The notes: a model not told the origin generated them from the letters alone. Shown: positions 23,511 through 32,347, counted from the first letter of the stretch. The stretch is 45,266 nt of DNA from Actinomycetes bacterium (GCA_025964575.1 JAOPYO010000176.1:1-45266), one strand, 5' to 3'. Numbers and translations: made by a program.

Positions 23511-24794
23511 TCAGATGAGTGGCCGCAGAGTCAGTGTCTGGTCGCGGCCGGGACCGACCCCGATCGCGGAGATCTGCGCGCCGGACATGTCCTCGAGTGC
23601 CCGGACATACGCCTGTGCGTTCGGCGGCAGGTTCTCGAAGGTCTTCGCGCCGGTGATGTCCTCTTTCCAGCCGTCGAAGAACTCCAGGATCGGCTTGGCG
23701 TGATGGAACTCGGTCTGGGACGCCGGCATCTCGTCGTGGCGCACGCCGTCGATGTCGTAGGCCACACAGACCGGCACCTTGTCCAGCCCGGAGAGCACGT
23801 CCAGCTTGGTGAGGAAGAAGTCGGTGATGCCGTTGACGCGGGAGGCGTACCGGGCGATGACCGCGTCGAACCAGCCGCACCGGCGGTTCCGGCCGGTGGT
23901 CACGCCGTACTCGCCGCCGGTCGTCCGGAGGTATTCGCCCATCTCGTCCAGCAGTTCGGTCGGGAACGGTCCCGAACCCACCCGGGTCGTGTAGGCCTTC
24001 AGGATGCCGATCACCTTGGTGACCTTGGTCGGGCCGACCCCGGAGCCCGCACAGGCCCCGCCCGCGGTCGGGCTGGACGAGGTCACGAAGGGGTAGGTCC
24101 CGTGGTCGATGTCGAGCAGCGTGCCCTGGGCGCCCTCGAGCAGCACGACCTTGTCGTCGTCCAGGGCCCGGTTGAGCACCAGCCCGATGTCGGCGACGTA
24201 CGGCTTGAGTCGCTCGCCGTACGCGATGTACTCCTCGACGATCGGGCCGACCACGATCGGGCGCCGGTTGTAGACCTTGGTGAGGACCTGGTTCTTCTCC
24301 CGCAGCGACAGTTCGATCTTCTGCGTGAGGATGCTCGGGTCGAAGAGGTCCTGGACCCGTACGCCCATGCGGGCGATCTTGTCGCCGTAGGCCGGGCCGA
24401 TGCCCCGTCCGGTCGTGCCGATACGGGACTGGCCCAGGTAACGCTCGGTGACCTTATCCAGCGCCCGGTGGTGCGGCATGATCAGGTGCGCGTTCGCCGA
24501 GATCAGGAGGCGGTCGCAGGAGATGCCGCGGGCCTCGAGGCCATCGATCTCCTGGAGGAGCACGCCCGGGTCGATGACCACACCGTTGCCGATGACCGGG
24601 ACGACGTCCGGGGAGAGCACTCCCGACGGCAGCAGGTGCAGGGCATAGCTCTTGTCGCCGATGACGACGGTATGCCCCGCGTTGTTGCCGCCCTGATAGC
24701 GCACGACGTAGTCCACGTCCCCGCCGAGCAGGTCAGTGGCCTTCCCCTTGCCCTCGTCCCCCCACTGAGCCCCGACAAGCACGATGGCCGGCAT
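23511..24794 (-). CDS. purA: Adenylosuccinate synthetase
   Basis: A 427-residue PurA. The N-terminal P-loop variant [16 protein letters not shown] carries the catalytic Asp and Lys; [11 protein letters not shown] binds [20 protein letters not shown] and [12 protein letters not shown] are family signatures, and the guanine-binding motif TKLDVLSGL is present. It makes adenylosuccinate from IMP, aspartate and GTP, the step before purB toward AMP. ATG 24794 has AAGGAG eight bases upstream. A stem (24821-24848) lies in the leader. Its upstream neighbour on the same strand is the DUF3151 gene. Confidence 0.97.
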   Translation of the reverse strand: MPAIVLVGAQWGDEGKGKATDLLGGDVDYVVRYQGGNNAGHTVVIGDKSYALHLLPSGVLSPDVVPVIGNGVVIDPGVLLQEIDGLEARGISCDRLLISANAHLIMPHHRALDKVTERYLGQSRIGTTGRGIGPAYGDKIARMGVRVQDLFDPSILTQKIELSLREKNQVLTKVYNRRPIVVGPIVEEYIAYGERLKPYVADIGLVLNRALDDDKVVLLEGAQGTLLDIDHGTYPFVTSSSPTAGGACAGSGVGPTKVTKVIGILKAYTTRVGSGPFPTELLDEMGEYLRTTGGEYGVTTGRNRRCGWFDAVIARYASRVNGITDFFLTKLDVLSGLDKVPVCVAYDIDGVRHDEMPASQTEFHHAKPILEFFDGWKEDITGAKTFENLPPNAQAYVRALEDMSGAQISAIGVGPGRDQTLTLRPLI

Positions 24795-24820
24795 CAGGCG
24801 TTCTCCTTCTCAAGGCGAAA

Positions 24821-24848
24821 GCCCCTGATCGCAAGCGCGACAAGGGGC
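24821..24848 (-). terminator. Hairpin between DUF3151 gene and purA
   Basis: GCCCCT and AGGGGC arms (24821-24826, 24843-24848), 16-base loop, followed on the minus strand by TTT. It can end the DUF3151 transcript or sit in the purA leader. Confidence 0.5.
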
Positions 24849-24932
24849 CTCTTGCGGTCAGATACTACCCCCGAACAGGCCGCGCGAACGAATGCGCAGG
24901 CGCTTTACCGCGCGGCCTTGTTCACCGGGCCG

Positions 24933-25340
24933 TCAGCCAATGGCGTCCGCGGCCTCGGCGCTGCTGTCCCGCAGGAAGGTCTTGCAACGCTCGGCCTCGT
25001 CGTCCTCGCCGATGGCGGCGGCGGCCCGGCCGAGGATGTTCAGGGCGCGCAGGAAGCCGCGGTTCGCCTCGTGCTCCCAGGGGATCGGGCCGTGGCCCTT
25101 CCAGCCGGCCCGTCGCAGCGAGTCCAGCCCGCGGTGATAGCCGGTACGGGCATAGGCGTACGCCCGGATCACATGTCCGGCCTCGAACTCCTTCTCCGCG
25201 AGCAGGGCCCAGGCCAAGGAGTAGGTGGGGAACCTCGCCGCGACCTCTTTGGGCTCGACGCCCTCGTCGAGGAGTTTCTTGGCCTCGTCGTTCTCGGGCA
25301 GAAAGGTGGCAGGCGGACCGCCGAACAGGTTCTGGCTCAT
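24933..25340 (-). CDS. DUF3151-family protein
   Basis: About 135 residues, soluble. The N-terminus MSQNLFGGPPATFLPEND matches the DUF3151 family pattern (short lead, then L-x-G-G-P-P-x-x-L-P), and helical repeats follow (ARFPTYSLAWALLAEKE, IRAYAYARTGYHRGLD, RALNILGRAAAAIGE), like a short helical-hairpin domain. Function is unknown; the family is common in actinomycetes, often one copy per genome. I chose ATG 25340, since TACGAT ends seven bases upstream and no ribosome site exists; ATG 25349 lies inside that box. It may be cotranscribed toward purA. Confidence 0.75.
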   Translation of the reverse strand: MSQNLFGGPPATFLPENDEAKKLLDEGVEPKEVAARFPTYSLAWALLAEKEFEAGHVIRAYAYARTGYHRGLDSLRRAGWKGHGPIPWEHEANRGFLRALNILGRAAAAIGEDDEAERCKTFLRDSSAEAADAIG

Positions 25341-25347
25341 GCGGGCC

Positions 25348-25353
25348 ATCGTA
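25348..25353 (-). promoter_or_regulatory. -10 box of leaderless DUF3151 gene
   Basis: TACGAT on the minus strand, seven bases before ATG 25340. Confidence 0.45.
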
Positions 25354-25374
25354 AGTCGCCGAGTGCGGCCGGCA

Positions 25375-25926
25375 TCACCCCGAGTCCCGCGGAAGCACGT
25401 GCGGGGCAGGTGGCGGCACGGGCAGCGGAAGCCGGAAATGGGCCGAACCGCCGGTGTGAACGGCTCGTGCGGAGGGCCAGCCACTGCGCACCGCGGAGAG
25501 CCCACCTCGGTTCTGCAGCATGACGTCGGCGTCGAACTCGGTGATGCCGCGCCGCTCGGCGAGCTGGGCCAGGAAGGTGATCAGGGGCCGGGCCAGTCCA
25601 TGCCGCTGCCAGGAATCGGTGATCAGGACGGCGACCTCGGCGCGGGCCCGGTCGTGACGGTCGCGTACGTACTCCGCGATGCCGATGATCTCATCATCGA
25701 GGATCGCGACCATCGCGTCGTGATCCCAGTGGTCCATATGGTGCAGAGCCTGGACGTAGTACTCGGGAATCCGCGGGGTGCCGGAGAAGAACCGCAGATA
25801 GAGGCTGTCCGGGGAGAGTCCTATCCGGCGCAGCCGGTCCCGGTCGGTCAGGTTGTACGGCCTGATGCGTACATCGTTGAGGCCGCGCTCGACCCGGGCC
25901 ACGCCGCGGACATCGAGTTGTGTCAT
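25375..25926 (-). CDS. GNAT-family acetyltransferase
   Basis: A 183-residue single-domain GNAT protein. The opening VRIRPYNLTDRDRLRRIGLS, then LYLRFFSG, is the segment shared with the acetyltransferase domain of PatZ-type proteins; motif A appears as ARAEVAVLITDSWQRHGLARPLI (the R-x-x-G-x-A pyrophosphate loop). A C-terminal Pro-rich tail (PLPVPPPAPHVLPRD) is not typical. The substrate is unknown. The ATG at 25926 is divergent from the HxlR gene with only 77 bases between, so the two may share control. Confidence 0.82.
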   Translation of the reverse strand: MTQLDVRGVARVERGLNDVRIRPYNLTDRDRLRRIGLSPDSLYLRFFSGTPRIPEYYVQALHHMDHWDHDAMVAILDDEIIGIAEYVRDRHDRARAEVAVLITDSWQRHGLARPLITFLAQLAERRGITEFDADVMLQNRGGLSAVRSGWPSARAVHTGGSAHFRLPLPVPPPAPHVLPRDSG

Positions 25927-25954
25927 GCAACCTATTGCACCTCAATGAGTTTCA

Positions 25955-25986
25955 TGACGCAACTCTATTCGGTTGTTTGACGCAAC
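25955..25986. promoter_or_regulatory. Direct repeats upstream of HxlR gene
   Basis: TGACGCAAC occurs at 25955-25963 and 25978-25986, 23 bases apart (about two helical turns), with GCAAC- and GTTG-type sequences between and a related TGCAAC at 25926. Probable HxlR binding region for itself and the divergent GNAT gene. Confidence 0.5.
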
Positions 25987-25990
25987 CCTT

Positions 25991-25996
25991 TATCAT
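25991..25996 (+). promoter_or_regulatory. -10 box of leaderless HxlR gene
   Basis: TATCAT ends seven bases before GTG 26004. Confidence 0.5.
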
Positions 25997-26003
25997 GTAG
26001 GGC

Positions 26004-26465
26004 GTGCTGCCGCGTACCTACGATTCACAGAACTGCTCGATCGCCCGGTCTCTGGAGATCGTGGGCGATCGCTGGACCATGCTCGTCATCCGCACCGCGC
26101 TCGAGGGCGTACGCCGGTTCGACGACTTCCAGGAGACCTTGGGGATCGCGCGCAACGTGCTGACCGACCGGCTCATCCGGCTGTGTGACGAGGGCATCCT
26201 GCGCAAGGTGCGCTACCAGGAGCGCCCCGATCGATACGAATACCGCCTCACCCGCAAGGGCGTCGAGCTATGGCCGGCGATGATGTCCCTGCTGCTGTGG
26301 GGGGACCGGCACTATGCCGACGACGGGCCTCCGCTGATCATCGCGCACCGCGGCTGTGGCGGCCGGCTGACGACTGAGCTGAAATGCGACTCCTGCGGCG
26401 CCTCGATCGGTCCCGCCGACGTCGAGCCCATCCCCGGCCCCGGCGCCAGGCCCCTGCTGCCGTGA
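26004..26465 (+). CDS. HxlR-family transcriptional regulator with C-terminal zinc-ribbon-like motif
   Basis: A 153-residue protein. The HxlR winged helix is clear: CSIARSLEIVGDRWTMLVIR near the start, FDDFQETLGIARNVLTDRLIRL (helix-turn-helix), then the wing YRLTRKGVELWPAM. The C-terminal 40 residues add RGCGGRLTTELKCDSCGAS, a Cys set (C-x-n-C-x-x-C) that may bind zinc, a form known in actinomycete HxlR proteins. The HxlR class senses electrophiles or disulfide stress through cysteines near the N-terminus; Cys11 could do this. GTG 26004 appears leaderless. The palindromic element of 26457 overlaps its stop. Confidence 0.88.
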   Translation: MLPRTYDSQNCSIARSLEIVGDRWTMLVIRTALEGVRRFDDFQETLGIARNVLTDRLIRLCDEGILRKVRYQERPDRYEYRLTRKGVELWPAMMSLLLWGDRHYADDGPPLIIAHRGCGGRLTTELKCDSCGASIGPADVEPIPGPGARPLLP

Positions 26466-26509
26466 TCTTGAAGTTCAGATCGACCTGGACTGCAAGACCA
26501 CGACAGTAG
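26457..26509. repeat. Palindromic element, copy 2 (CTGCCGTGATCTTG type)
   Basis: CGTGATCTTGAAGTTCAG (26461-26478) and an imperfect complement (26485-26502; 15 of 18 pairs) with a 6-base loop, preceded by CTGC and followed by AGTAG. It shares CTGCCGTGATCTTG and AGTAG ends with the element at 2997. Its left arm contains the HxlR stop codon and it lies before the convergent fba stop, so it can act as a two-way terminator. Confidence 0.6.
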
Positions 26510-26518
26510 GGGTGTGTC

Positions 26519-27541
<1,023 letters not shown>

Positions 27542-27693
27542 GTCTTAGATCCTCTCCTACGGGTCTCCGGCACTGCCCGGCGGACACGCCACCGGACAGA
27601 AGTACCGCCGGTTACAGCATGCCGCCCCGAGGCCAGTATCCCGAAGTTCATCGCGGGCAGAAACGAAACCCCGTCGGCGGGTAGTTCGGCGGG

Positions 27694-27699
27694 TAGTGT
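27694..27699 (+). promoter_or_regulatory. -10 box of leaderless DedA gene
   Basis: TAGTGT ends six bases before GTG 27706. Confidence 0.5.
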
Positions 27700-27705
27700 T
27701 GACGC

Positions 27706-28398
27706 GTGGATCTCGCTGTGAACTGGCTCGACCCGACCTCCCTCATCACCACCTTCGGTGTTCTGGGGATCCTCTGCGTCCTCTTTGCTGAAACGGGGCT
27801 GCTCATCGGGTTCTTCCTGCCCGGTGACACGCTGCTTTTCAGCGCCGGGATCTTCGCGACGGCCAAGGGGGCGGCGGGCGCGCACATTCCGCAGCTGTCC
27901 CTGCCCCTGCTGCTGGTCCTCGCCCCGCTCTTCGCGATCGCGGGCGCCCAGTTCGGGCACTTCCTCGGTGCGAAGTACGGCCGGAAGCTGTTCGACCGGC
28001 CCAAGTCACGGCTCTTCAAACAGGAGCACGTGGCGAAGGCCGAGCATTATTTTCATAAATTTGGCCCGGCCCGCGCCGTCGTGCTGGCCAGATTCATTCC
28101 CGTCGTACGCACCTTCCTCAACCCGCTGGCCGGGATGCTGGAGATGGGCGCCGTCCGGTTCTTCGCCTGGAACGTGGTCGGGGCGATTCTCTGGACCGAG
28201 ACGATTGTGCTGGTCGGGTACTTCGCGGGCTCCAAAATCGGCGGGATCGACAAGATCGTTCTTCCGGTCGTGCTGCTCGCGGTGACCGCTTCACTGATCC
28301 CGGTGATCCGCGAGATTTTCAAGGGCCGGGGAGATTCCGGGAAGAAGAACGACTCGGAAGAGTCACGACCGTCGCTGACAGGTGACAGTTCCCGCTAA
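27706..28398 (+). CDS. DedA-family membrane protein
   Basis: A 230-residue protein with five to six hydrophobic segments. Family motifs: FFLPGDTLLFSAGIF (the PGDT turn with acidic residue) and VLARFIPVVRTFLNPLAGMLEM (R-F-x-P-x-x-R basic motif). DedA proteins are proposed lipid scramblases or transporters important for membrane homeostasis; the exact substrate is unknown. The start GTG 27706 follows TAGTGT by six bases, so it looks leaderless. The stop codon overlaps the -10 box of the next gene. It is divergent from fba. Confidence 0.9.
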   Translation: MDLAVNWLDPTSLITTFGVLGILCVLFAETGLLIGFFLPGDTLLFSAGIFATAKGAAGAHIPQLSLPLLLVLAPLFAIAGAQFGHFLGAKYGRKLFDRPKSRLFKQEHVAKAEHYFHKFGPARAVVLARFIPVVRTFLNPLAGMLEMGAVRFFAWNVVGAILWTETIVLVGYFAGSKIGGIDKIVLPVVLLAVTASLIPVIREIFKGRGDSGKKNDSEESRPSLTGDSSR

Positions 28399-28401
28399 CC
28401 T
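28396..28401 (+). promoter_or_regulatory. -10 box of the RodZ-C-like gene
   Basis: TAACCT overlaps the DedA stop codon and ends six bases before GTG 28408. A CTGACA -35-like element lies 15 bases upstream. Confidence 0.45.
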
Positions 28402-28407
28402 CCCCAT

Positions 28408-28851
28408 GTGGGACGTCATCGGCCGGACCCCAGGGGTCACGCGCGCATCTTGATCGCGGTTACCGCGGTCGTGCTGGCATTAGCGCTGCTCATCGTCGGC
28501 GGGATCGCGCTCTTTGGCGCGCTCACGAACCAGTCGGCGGCCCCTGGACCGACCCCGACGGTGGTGACACAGACACGACAATCCGGGAAAGTTTCCGCGA
28601 CGTCACCGGCCGGCCTCCACGCGCTGCTCATCCAGGTCACCCGCGGCGCGGCTCAGGTGTACGTCGCCACGCCGGGAAACGCGCAGACGCTCTACAAGGG
28701 CCCCCTCAACCACGGCGAGGTGCGGTACTTCGATCTCCCCGAGATGGTCGTCGTCGTGGACCCGGCCGAGAACGTTGAGGTTCGGATCCACGGCAAGACG
28801 GTGTCCAAGGGGAAAGCGGGCAAACAGTCCTGGACCGTCGACCCCGCCTGA
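28408..28851 (+). CDS. Membrane-anchored protein with RodZ-C-like (DUF4115-like) domain
   Basis: A 147-residue protein with a short basic start (GRHRPDPRGHAR), one membrane helix (about residues 14-36, ILIAVTAVVLALALLIVGGIALF), a short Pro/Thr linker and a beta-rich outer domain of about 80 residues. The outer domain pattern (VYVATPGNAQTLYKGPL, then GEVRYFDLPEMVVVV and VEVRIHGKTVSKG) resembles the extracytoplasmic C-terminal domain of RodZ-type proteins, though no HTH is present. The function is unknown, perhaps a peptidoglycan or envelope sensor. Leaderless start at GTG 28408 is suggested by TAACCT upstream. Confidence 0.7.
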   Translation: MGRHRPDPRGHARILIAVTAVVLALALLIVGGIALFGALTNQSAAPGPTPTVVTQTRQSGKVSATSPAGLHALLIQVTRGAAQVYVATPGNAQTLYKGPLNHGEVRYFDLPEMVVVVDPAENVEVRIHGKTVSKGKAGKQSWTVDPA

Positions 28852-28947
28852 CCCCGCAGCCTCGAGAGCCCCTGACCACGCCAGTGCGGGATCAGAGGAC
28901 CTCAGGCAGGGTCATGGGGCCGACTGGGCTCGTGAGGACCGGACGAG

Positions 28948-28971
28948 CGGCCCTGGAGCTCGCCAGGGCCG
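28948..28971. terminator. pyrE terminator hairpin
   Basis: CGGCCCTGG (28948-28956), a 6-base loop AGCTCG, CCAGGGCCG (28963-28971), three bases past the pyrE stop and between the convergent genes. Strong stem without a U-tract. Confidence 0.75.
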
Positions 28972-28974
28972 AGG

Positions 28975-29511
28975 TCAGGCCAGGCCGAGGTCGCTGAGGC
29001 CGTAGGCCGAGCGATATTCCAGGCCTTCGCTCTCCACCCGTTCGCGGGCGCCTCGCTCGACGATCGTGGCGACGCCGACGACCTCGGCACCGGCCTCCCT
29101 CAGCGCCTCCACGGCGGTGAGCACCGAACCGCCGGTCGTGGAGGTGTCGTCGACGGCGAGCACCCGGCGGCCCGCCACCTCGGGTCCTTCGATCCGGCGC
29201 TGCAGGCCGTGCGCCTTGCCCGCCTTCCGTACGACAAAGGCGTCCAGGTCCTGACCGCGGGCCGCCGCGGCATGCAGCATGGCGAGGGCCACCGGATCCG
29301 CGCCGAGGGTCAGCCCGCCGACCGCGTCATAGCCGAGGTCGCCCGTCACCTCGAGCATGACCCGGCCGATCAGCGGGGCCGCCCGGGCGTCCAGGGTGAC
29401 CCGGCGCAGGTCGACGTAGAAGGACGCCCGCTGTCCCGAGGACAGCACGACGTCGCCGTGTACCACGGCCTTGTCCTTGATGTGTTTCAGCAGGTCTTCA
29501 CGGTCGCTCAC
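28975..29511 (-). CDS. pyrE: Orotate phosphoribosyltransferase
   Basis: A 178-residue type I PRTase. Signatures: LSSGQRASFYVDLRR near the start, DAVGGLTLGADPVALA, FVVRKAGKAHGLQRRIEG (flexible loop) and VLAVDDTSTTGGSVLTA (the PRPP-binding motif with DD and TTG). It makes OMP from orotate and PRPP, the fifth pyrimidine step, alone here rather than in a pyr operon. GTG 29511 follows TAAGCT by seven bases, so it appears leaderless. It is divergent from the hydrolase-like gene with only 57 bases between. Confidence 0.95.
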   Translation of the reverse strand: MSDREDLLKHIKDKAVVHGDVVLSSGQRASFYVDLRRVTLDARAAPLIGRVMLEVTGDLGYDAVGGLTLGADPVALAMLHAAAARGQDLDAFVVRKAGKAHGLQRRIEGPEVAGRRVLAVDDTSTTGGSVLTAVEALREAGAEVVGVATIVERGARERVESEGLEYRSAYGLSDLGLA

Positions 29512-29518
29512 AGGCAGT

Positions 29519-29524
29519 AGCTTA
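29519..29524 (-). promoter_or_regulatory. -10 box of leaderless pyrE
   Basis: TAAGCT on the minus strand, seven bases before GTG 29511. Confidence 0.5.
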
Positions 29525-29555
29525 TTGCGCCGGCCGGAGCCGGGCTCCCGGCCTG

Positions 29556-29561
29556 TAGCTT
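29556..29561 (+). promoter_or_regulatory. -10 box of the hydrolase-like gene
   Basis: TAGCTT, seven bases before ATG 29569. Its promoter shares the 57-base intergenic region with pyrE, in opposite direction. Confidence 0.45.
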
Positions 29562-29568
29562 TACCTTG

Positions 29569-30093
29569 ATGACGCCCGGGACGTTGGTCTTACTGCATGG
29601 CCCGCTGGACACCGTCGCCGCGTGGGGACAGCTCCCCGAAACGCTCAGATCGTATGGTCTGGTCGTCGTCGCGCCGGACGTTCGCGGCGAAGACGGCATG
29701 CGTTACGTCGCGCGGGCAGCCCTGATCATCGCCGCCTCCGCGCCCAAGGCACCGCTCGTCCTGGTCGGTCACGGTGCGGCGGGCCCGCTGCTGCCGTCGA
29801 TCGCGGCCGCCCAGCGGGCCGCGCACCGATCGGTCGGCGCCTACGTCTTCGTGGACGCACAGCTCCCCATGGTCTTGCGGGCGCCGCAGACCCCGGATCA
29901 CGGGCACGGCCACCAGAGGGTCCAGGAGGTGCCGGTCCCCGAGGACTGGCCGGACGCGCCCTGCGGCTATCTGCACCTGTCCACTGCGTACGACCAGGAG
30001 GCGCGCCAGGCGAGGCTGCGGGGCTGGCCCGTGACCAGCCCCGAACAGGCAGACCTCCCGCAGGCTCTGCACCAGCTCATCATCACGCTCTGA
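29569..30093 (+). CDS. Alpha/beta-hydrolase-like protein lacking the nucleophile serine
   Basis: About 174 residues with alpha/beta-hydrolase features: TLVLLHGPLDTVAAWGQLPE (oxyanion-type strand and loop), VVVAPDVRGEDG, and the elbow LVLVGHGAAGPLL. In the usual G-H-S-x-G-G elbow the serine is the nucleophile; here the position reads Gly, so normal esterase chemistry is unlikely. The protein is also short, with little of the cap, and the last strand carries GWPVTSPEQADLPQALHQ. It may be a structural or binding protein. ATG 29569 appears leaderless behind TAGCTT. It ends 20 bases before the convergent TPR gene. Confidence 0.75.
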   Translation: MTPGTLVLLHGPLDTVAAWGQLPETLRSYGLVVVAPDVRGEDGMRYVARAALIIAASAPKAPLVLVGHGAAGPLLPSIAAAQRAAHRSVGAYVFVDAQLPMVLRAPQTPDHGHGHQRVQEVPVPEDWPDAPCGYLHLSTAYDQEARQARLRGWPVTSPEQADLPQALHQLIITL

Positions 30094-30113
30094 CGGCGAC
30101 CGGGTGGCTCACC

Positions 30114-30743
30114 TCATGCCTTGAGCAGGTCGTCGAGCAGGGCGTCGTAGTCGTCCTCCGGACGGCCAAGGTCGACGCGCGACCGGTAGCGCAGCCGCAG
30201 CAGCGCCTCCAGGCTCTCCTCCGCGGACTCGGCCGCCTCCACCAACTCGGAGTGTTCGGCTTCGGGCGCGGGCACGCCAGGGGCCGTCTCCTCCACGCTG
30301 CGCTCCCGGATGGCCAGCACGACGTCCGCTCCGGCGGTCGCCCACTCATGGGCCCCGTTCGTGTCGCCCTGGGCATAGAGCACTTCCGCCACGGTGCGAT
30401 AGACCTCCGGGTCACGCGGATCGTCGGCACGGATCTGCTCGACCAGCGTCCGGGCCTCTTCGGGCTGGCCCAGCTCGAAGAGAGCATCGGCGAGATAGGC
30501 GCGGGGATCGCCATAGCAGTCGCCCCCGTCGTCGATGGCGCGCCGATAGAACTCGGCGGCTCTCGCATAGTCGCCCGCGTGCTGCCATTGCTCGCCTGCG
30601 CGGAGCAGGATCTTGGCCCGGGACACCCCGCCGGACACAGACTCGGCCAAATCCGAGAGTCGCTGTGCCGCCGAAGCGTGATCACCCGTGCGGAGCGTGT
30701 CGAACTCCAGGTCGTCGAGATCGTCTTCCGTCACATGCATCAC
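30114..30743 (-). CDS. Tetratricopeptide-repeat protein
   Basis: A 209-residue helical protein. TPR units are visible: AKILLRAGEQWQHAGDYARA, AEFYRRAIDDGGDCYGDPRAY, LADALFELGQPEEARTLVEQ, VYRTVAEVLYAQGDTNGAHE. Acidic N-terminus (TEDDLDDLEFDTLRTGD) and C-terminal acidic-Leu tail. It likely scaffolds another protein; the partner is not evident. The start GTG 30743 follows TAGCGT by six bases; ATG 30740 is next in frame. It is convergent with the hydrolase gene. Confidence 0.82.
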   Translation of the reverse strand: MMHVTEDDLDDLEFDTLRTGDHASAAQRLSDLAESVSGGVSRAKILLRAGEQWQHAGDYARAAEFYRRAIDDGGDCYGDPRAYLADALFELGQPEEARTLVEQIRADDPRDPEVYRTVAEVLYAQGDTNGAHEWATAGADVVLAIRERSVEETAPGVPAPEAEHSELVEAAESAEESLEALLRLRYRSRVDLGRPEDDYDALLDDLLKA

Positions 30744-30749
30744 ACTTTG

Positions 30750-30755
30750 ACGCTA
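30750..30755 (-). promoter_or_regulatory. -10 box of leaderless TPR gene
   Basis: TAGCGT on the minus strand, six bases before GTG 30743. Confidence 0.4.
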
Positions 30756-30831
30756 CCCGCCGATCGGCCGATGAAGCGGGTGATTTGTGAATGATCGCGA
30801 AAAGCCCTGGTGTATGCCGCAGCCGGCACTC

Positions 30832-32031
30832 TTACCGCCGGGAACGTTCGAGAGCGTCCCAGAAGCCGCGCCGTAGGGCGTGCCGGACCTCGTCGTGCAG
30901 GAGGAAATCGATCGGCAGCGACGATCCCTGCAGCAGCCGGGCCTCGAGGTCAGAGGGCATCCGTGGCTTGCGAGCGAGCACCGCTTCGAGCCAGAGCGCA
31001 GGCGCGTCGCGGGCGACGGACTCGCCGAAGTCCTGGCCCTCCTTGTGGGCGGCCTTGACCGCGTCCGACAGGGTCGGTGTGGGTTGCTGCACCGGCGCGG
31101 GCGTCATCTGCTGCGGCGCGGTGTAGGGGCCTTGCTGCGAGAGGGGCTGCTGCTGGGGAGGTGACGAGGGCGGCATGAGGTATGACGGCGCGCTGCTCAT
31201 CGGAGGAGGTGCCGAGTATGTGGGGCCACCTATGCCCATCGACGAGTTCTGCGACCCGTTGCCCGACGTCATCGATGAGTTCAGGGACGAATTCATCGAC
31301 GGGGTCGACATGGGCGCGGAGAGTTGCGGCAGCTGGCCGCTGATCGGCGAACCGGGTGGCGGGCTGCTGAGCGATCCGTTCTGCAGCGACGCCATGGAGT
31401 TGCCGGAGCTGGTGGCATGACCGTTCGAGAGCGGCGAGGACGAGGTGTCCATGCCGTTCATACCGTTGGCGTTCATGCCACTCATGCCGTTCATGCCGCC
31501 CAGCAGATTGACGTAGGGCCGCAGGTGGCTGGAGCCGATCTCGATCAGGTCGTCGCACTCCTGGCGCAGCACCCGGGAGATCGTCCAGTTGCCGTCGACC
31601 GCCACATGCACCACCGTCACGCGCACGCCGAGATCCTGAGCGTCGGAGATGACCTGGGCGAGGTCCTCGTCGCCGCTGACCACGATCGCGTCGGCGACGG
31701 CACCGTTACGGGCCAGGGTCATGAGGTCTCGATGGATCTCGGTGTCGACGCCCTCACGGCGGCCGGGCCGGACCCGGCCCAGGCGCAGCTTGAGACCTGG
31801 CAGGTCCGCCAGCGCCTCGTGCTCGGGTGCCCGGCGGCCCTCGACCGTCGCCTCGTACCAGTAGCAGCGCAGCAACGGCATGCTGGTGCGCTCCCGGGCG
31901 AGATTGCCGAGCAGCTGGAGCAGCCCACCGAAGTCCCACGAGACGGTTTCACGATGGCGCGTTCCGTGCACCGCCATCGCGCCGTCGGCCAGCAGGTAAC
32001 CGGCATCTACGAACAGCACACAGCGATCCAC
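30832..32031 (-). CDS. NYN-domain putative ribonuclease with long low-complexity linker
   Basis: A 399-residue protein. Residues ~1-165 form an NYN (LabA/DUF88-like) nuclease domain: CVLFVDAGYLLADGAMA (first Asp), the acidic DTEIHRDLMTLARNG, and VVSGDEDLAQVISDAQDLG (metal Asp pair), the PIN-like acidic cluster. Residues ~170-320 are a low-complexity linker rich in Asn, Ser, Met, Pro and Gln with near-repeats such as GMNGMSGMNANGMNGM and APPPMSSAPSYLMPP. Residues ~325-399 form an alpha-helical C-terminal module (DAVKAAHKEGQDFGESVAR) not recognised. GTG 32031 has GAGGAAGGG upstream. The upstream neighbour on the same strand is the PhoD-like gene, 316 bases away. Confidence 0.85.
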   Translation of the reverse strand: MDRCVLFVDAGYLLADGAMAVHGTRHRETVSWDFGGLLQLLGNLARERTSMPLLRCYWYEATVEGRRAPEHEALADLPGLKLRLGRVRPGRREGVDTEIHRDLMTLARNGAVADAIVVSGDEDLAQVISDAQDLGVRVTVVHVAVDGNWTISRVLRQECDDLIEIGSSHLRPYVNLLGGMNGMSGMNANGMNGMDTSSSPLSNGHATSSGNSMASLQNGSLSSPPPGSPISGQLPQLSAPMSTPSMNSSLNSSMTSGNGSQNSSMGIGGPTYSAPPPMSSAPSYLMPPSSPPQQQPLSQQGPYTAPQQMTPAPVQQPTPTLSDAVKAAHKEGQDFGESVARDAPALWLEAVLARKPRMPSDLEARLLQGSSLPIDFLLHDEVRHALRRGFWDALERSRR

Positions 32032-32347
32032 GCGACACCGCCCTTCCTCAACACGGGGCCCTTGTCAAGGACCCACTCCGCGGATGTGTTCGGGCATCCA
32101 TAGCGTAGTGAAGTCCTCTGGAGCCGTAAGCCAATCAGGCGATTCGGCGTCACCGCCAGACCTGATCCTGGCCTCGGAGCAACCCCCCAACCAGGGGATT
32201 GCCTGCGCGGACGCTACCAGGGGTTCCATTCTGTCCGTAATACGTCCTCCATGAACTTTACGGAGATGCTCGGAGGATCTATGTGGGAGGGGTGCGGTCC
32301 GGACGAAGTCTTAAGCCACACATGGGCGTGGTGACGTGGCCCCGATT
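32032..32347. other. Intergenic region upstream of the NYN gene
   Basis: 316 bases. It contains a hairpin at 32179-32202 (GCAA...CCCC / GGGG...TTGC), a consensus TTGACA on the minus strand at 32063-32068 without a clear -10, and a small plus-strand ORF with a good ribosome site (32281-32334). No larger gene is credible. Confidence 0.55.
32281..32334 (+). CDS. Possible 17-residue peptide ORF
   Basis: ATG at 32281 has GGAGG about four bases upstream and reads MWEGCGPDEVLSHTWAW before TGA. Three Trp and one Cys in 17 residues and a TTA codon (rare in this genome type) are notable. No plus-strand gene follows and no precursor-processing genes lie nearby, so it is a weak call. Confidence 0.25.
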   Translation: MWEGCGPDEVLSHTWAW

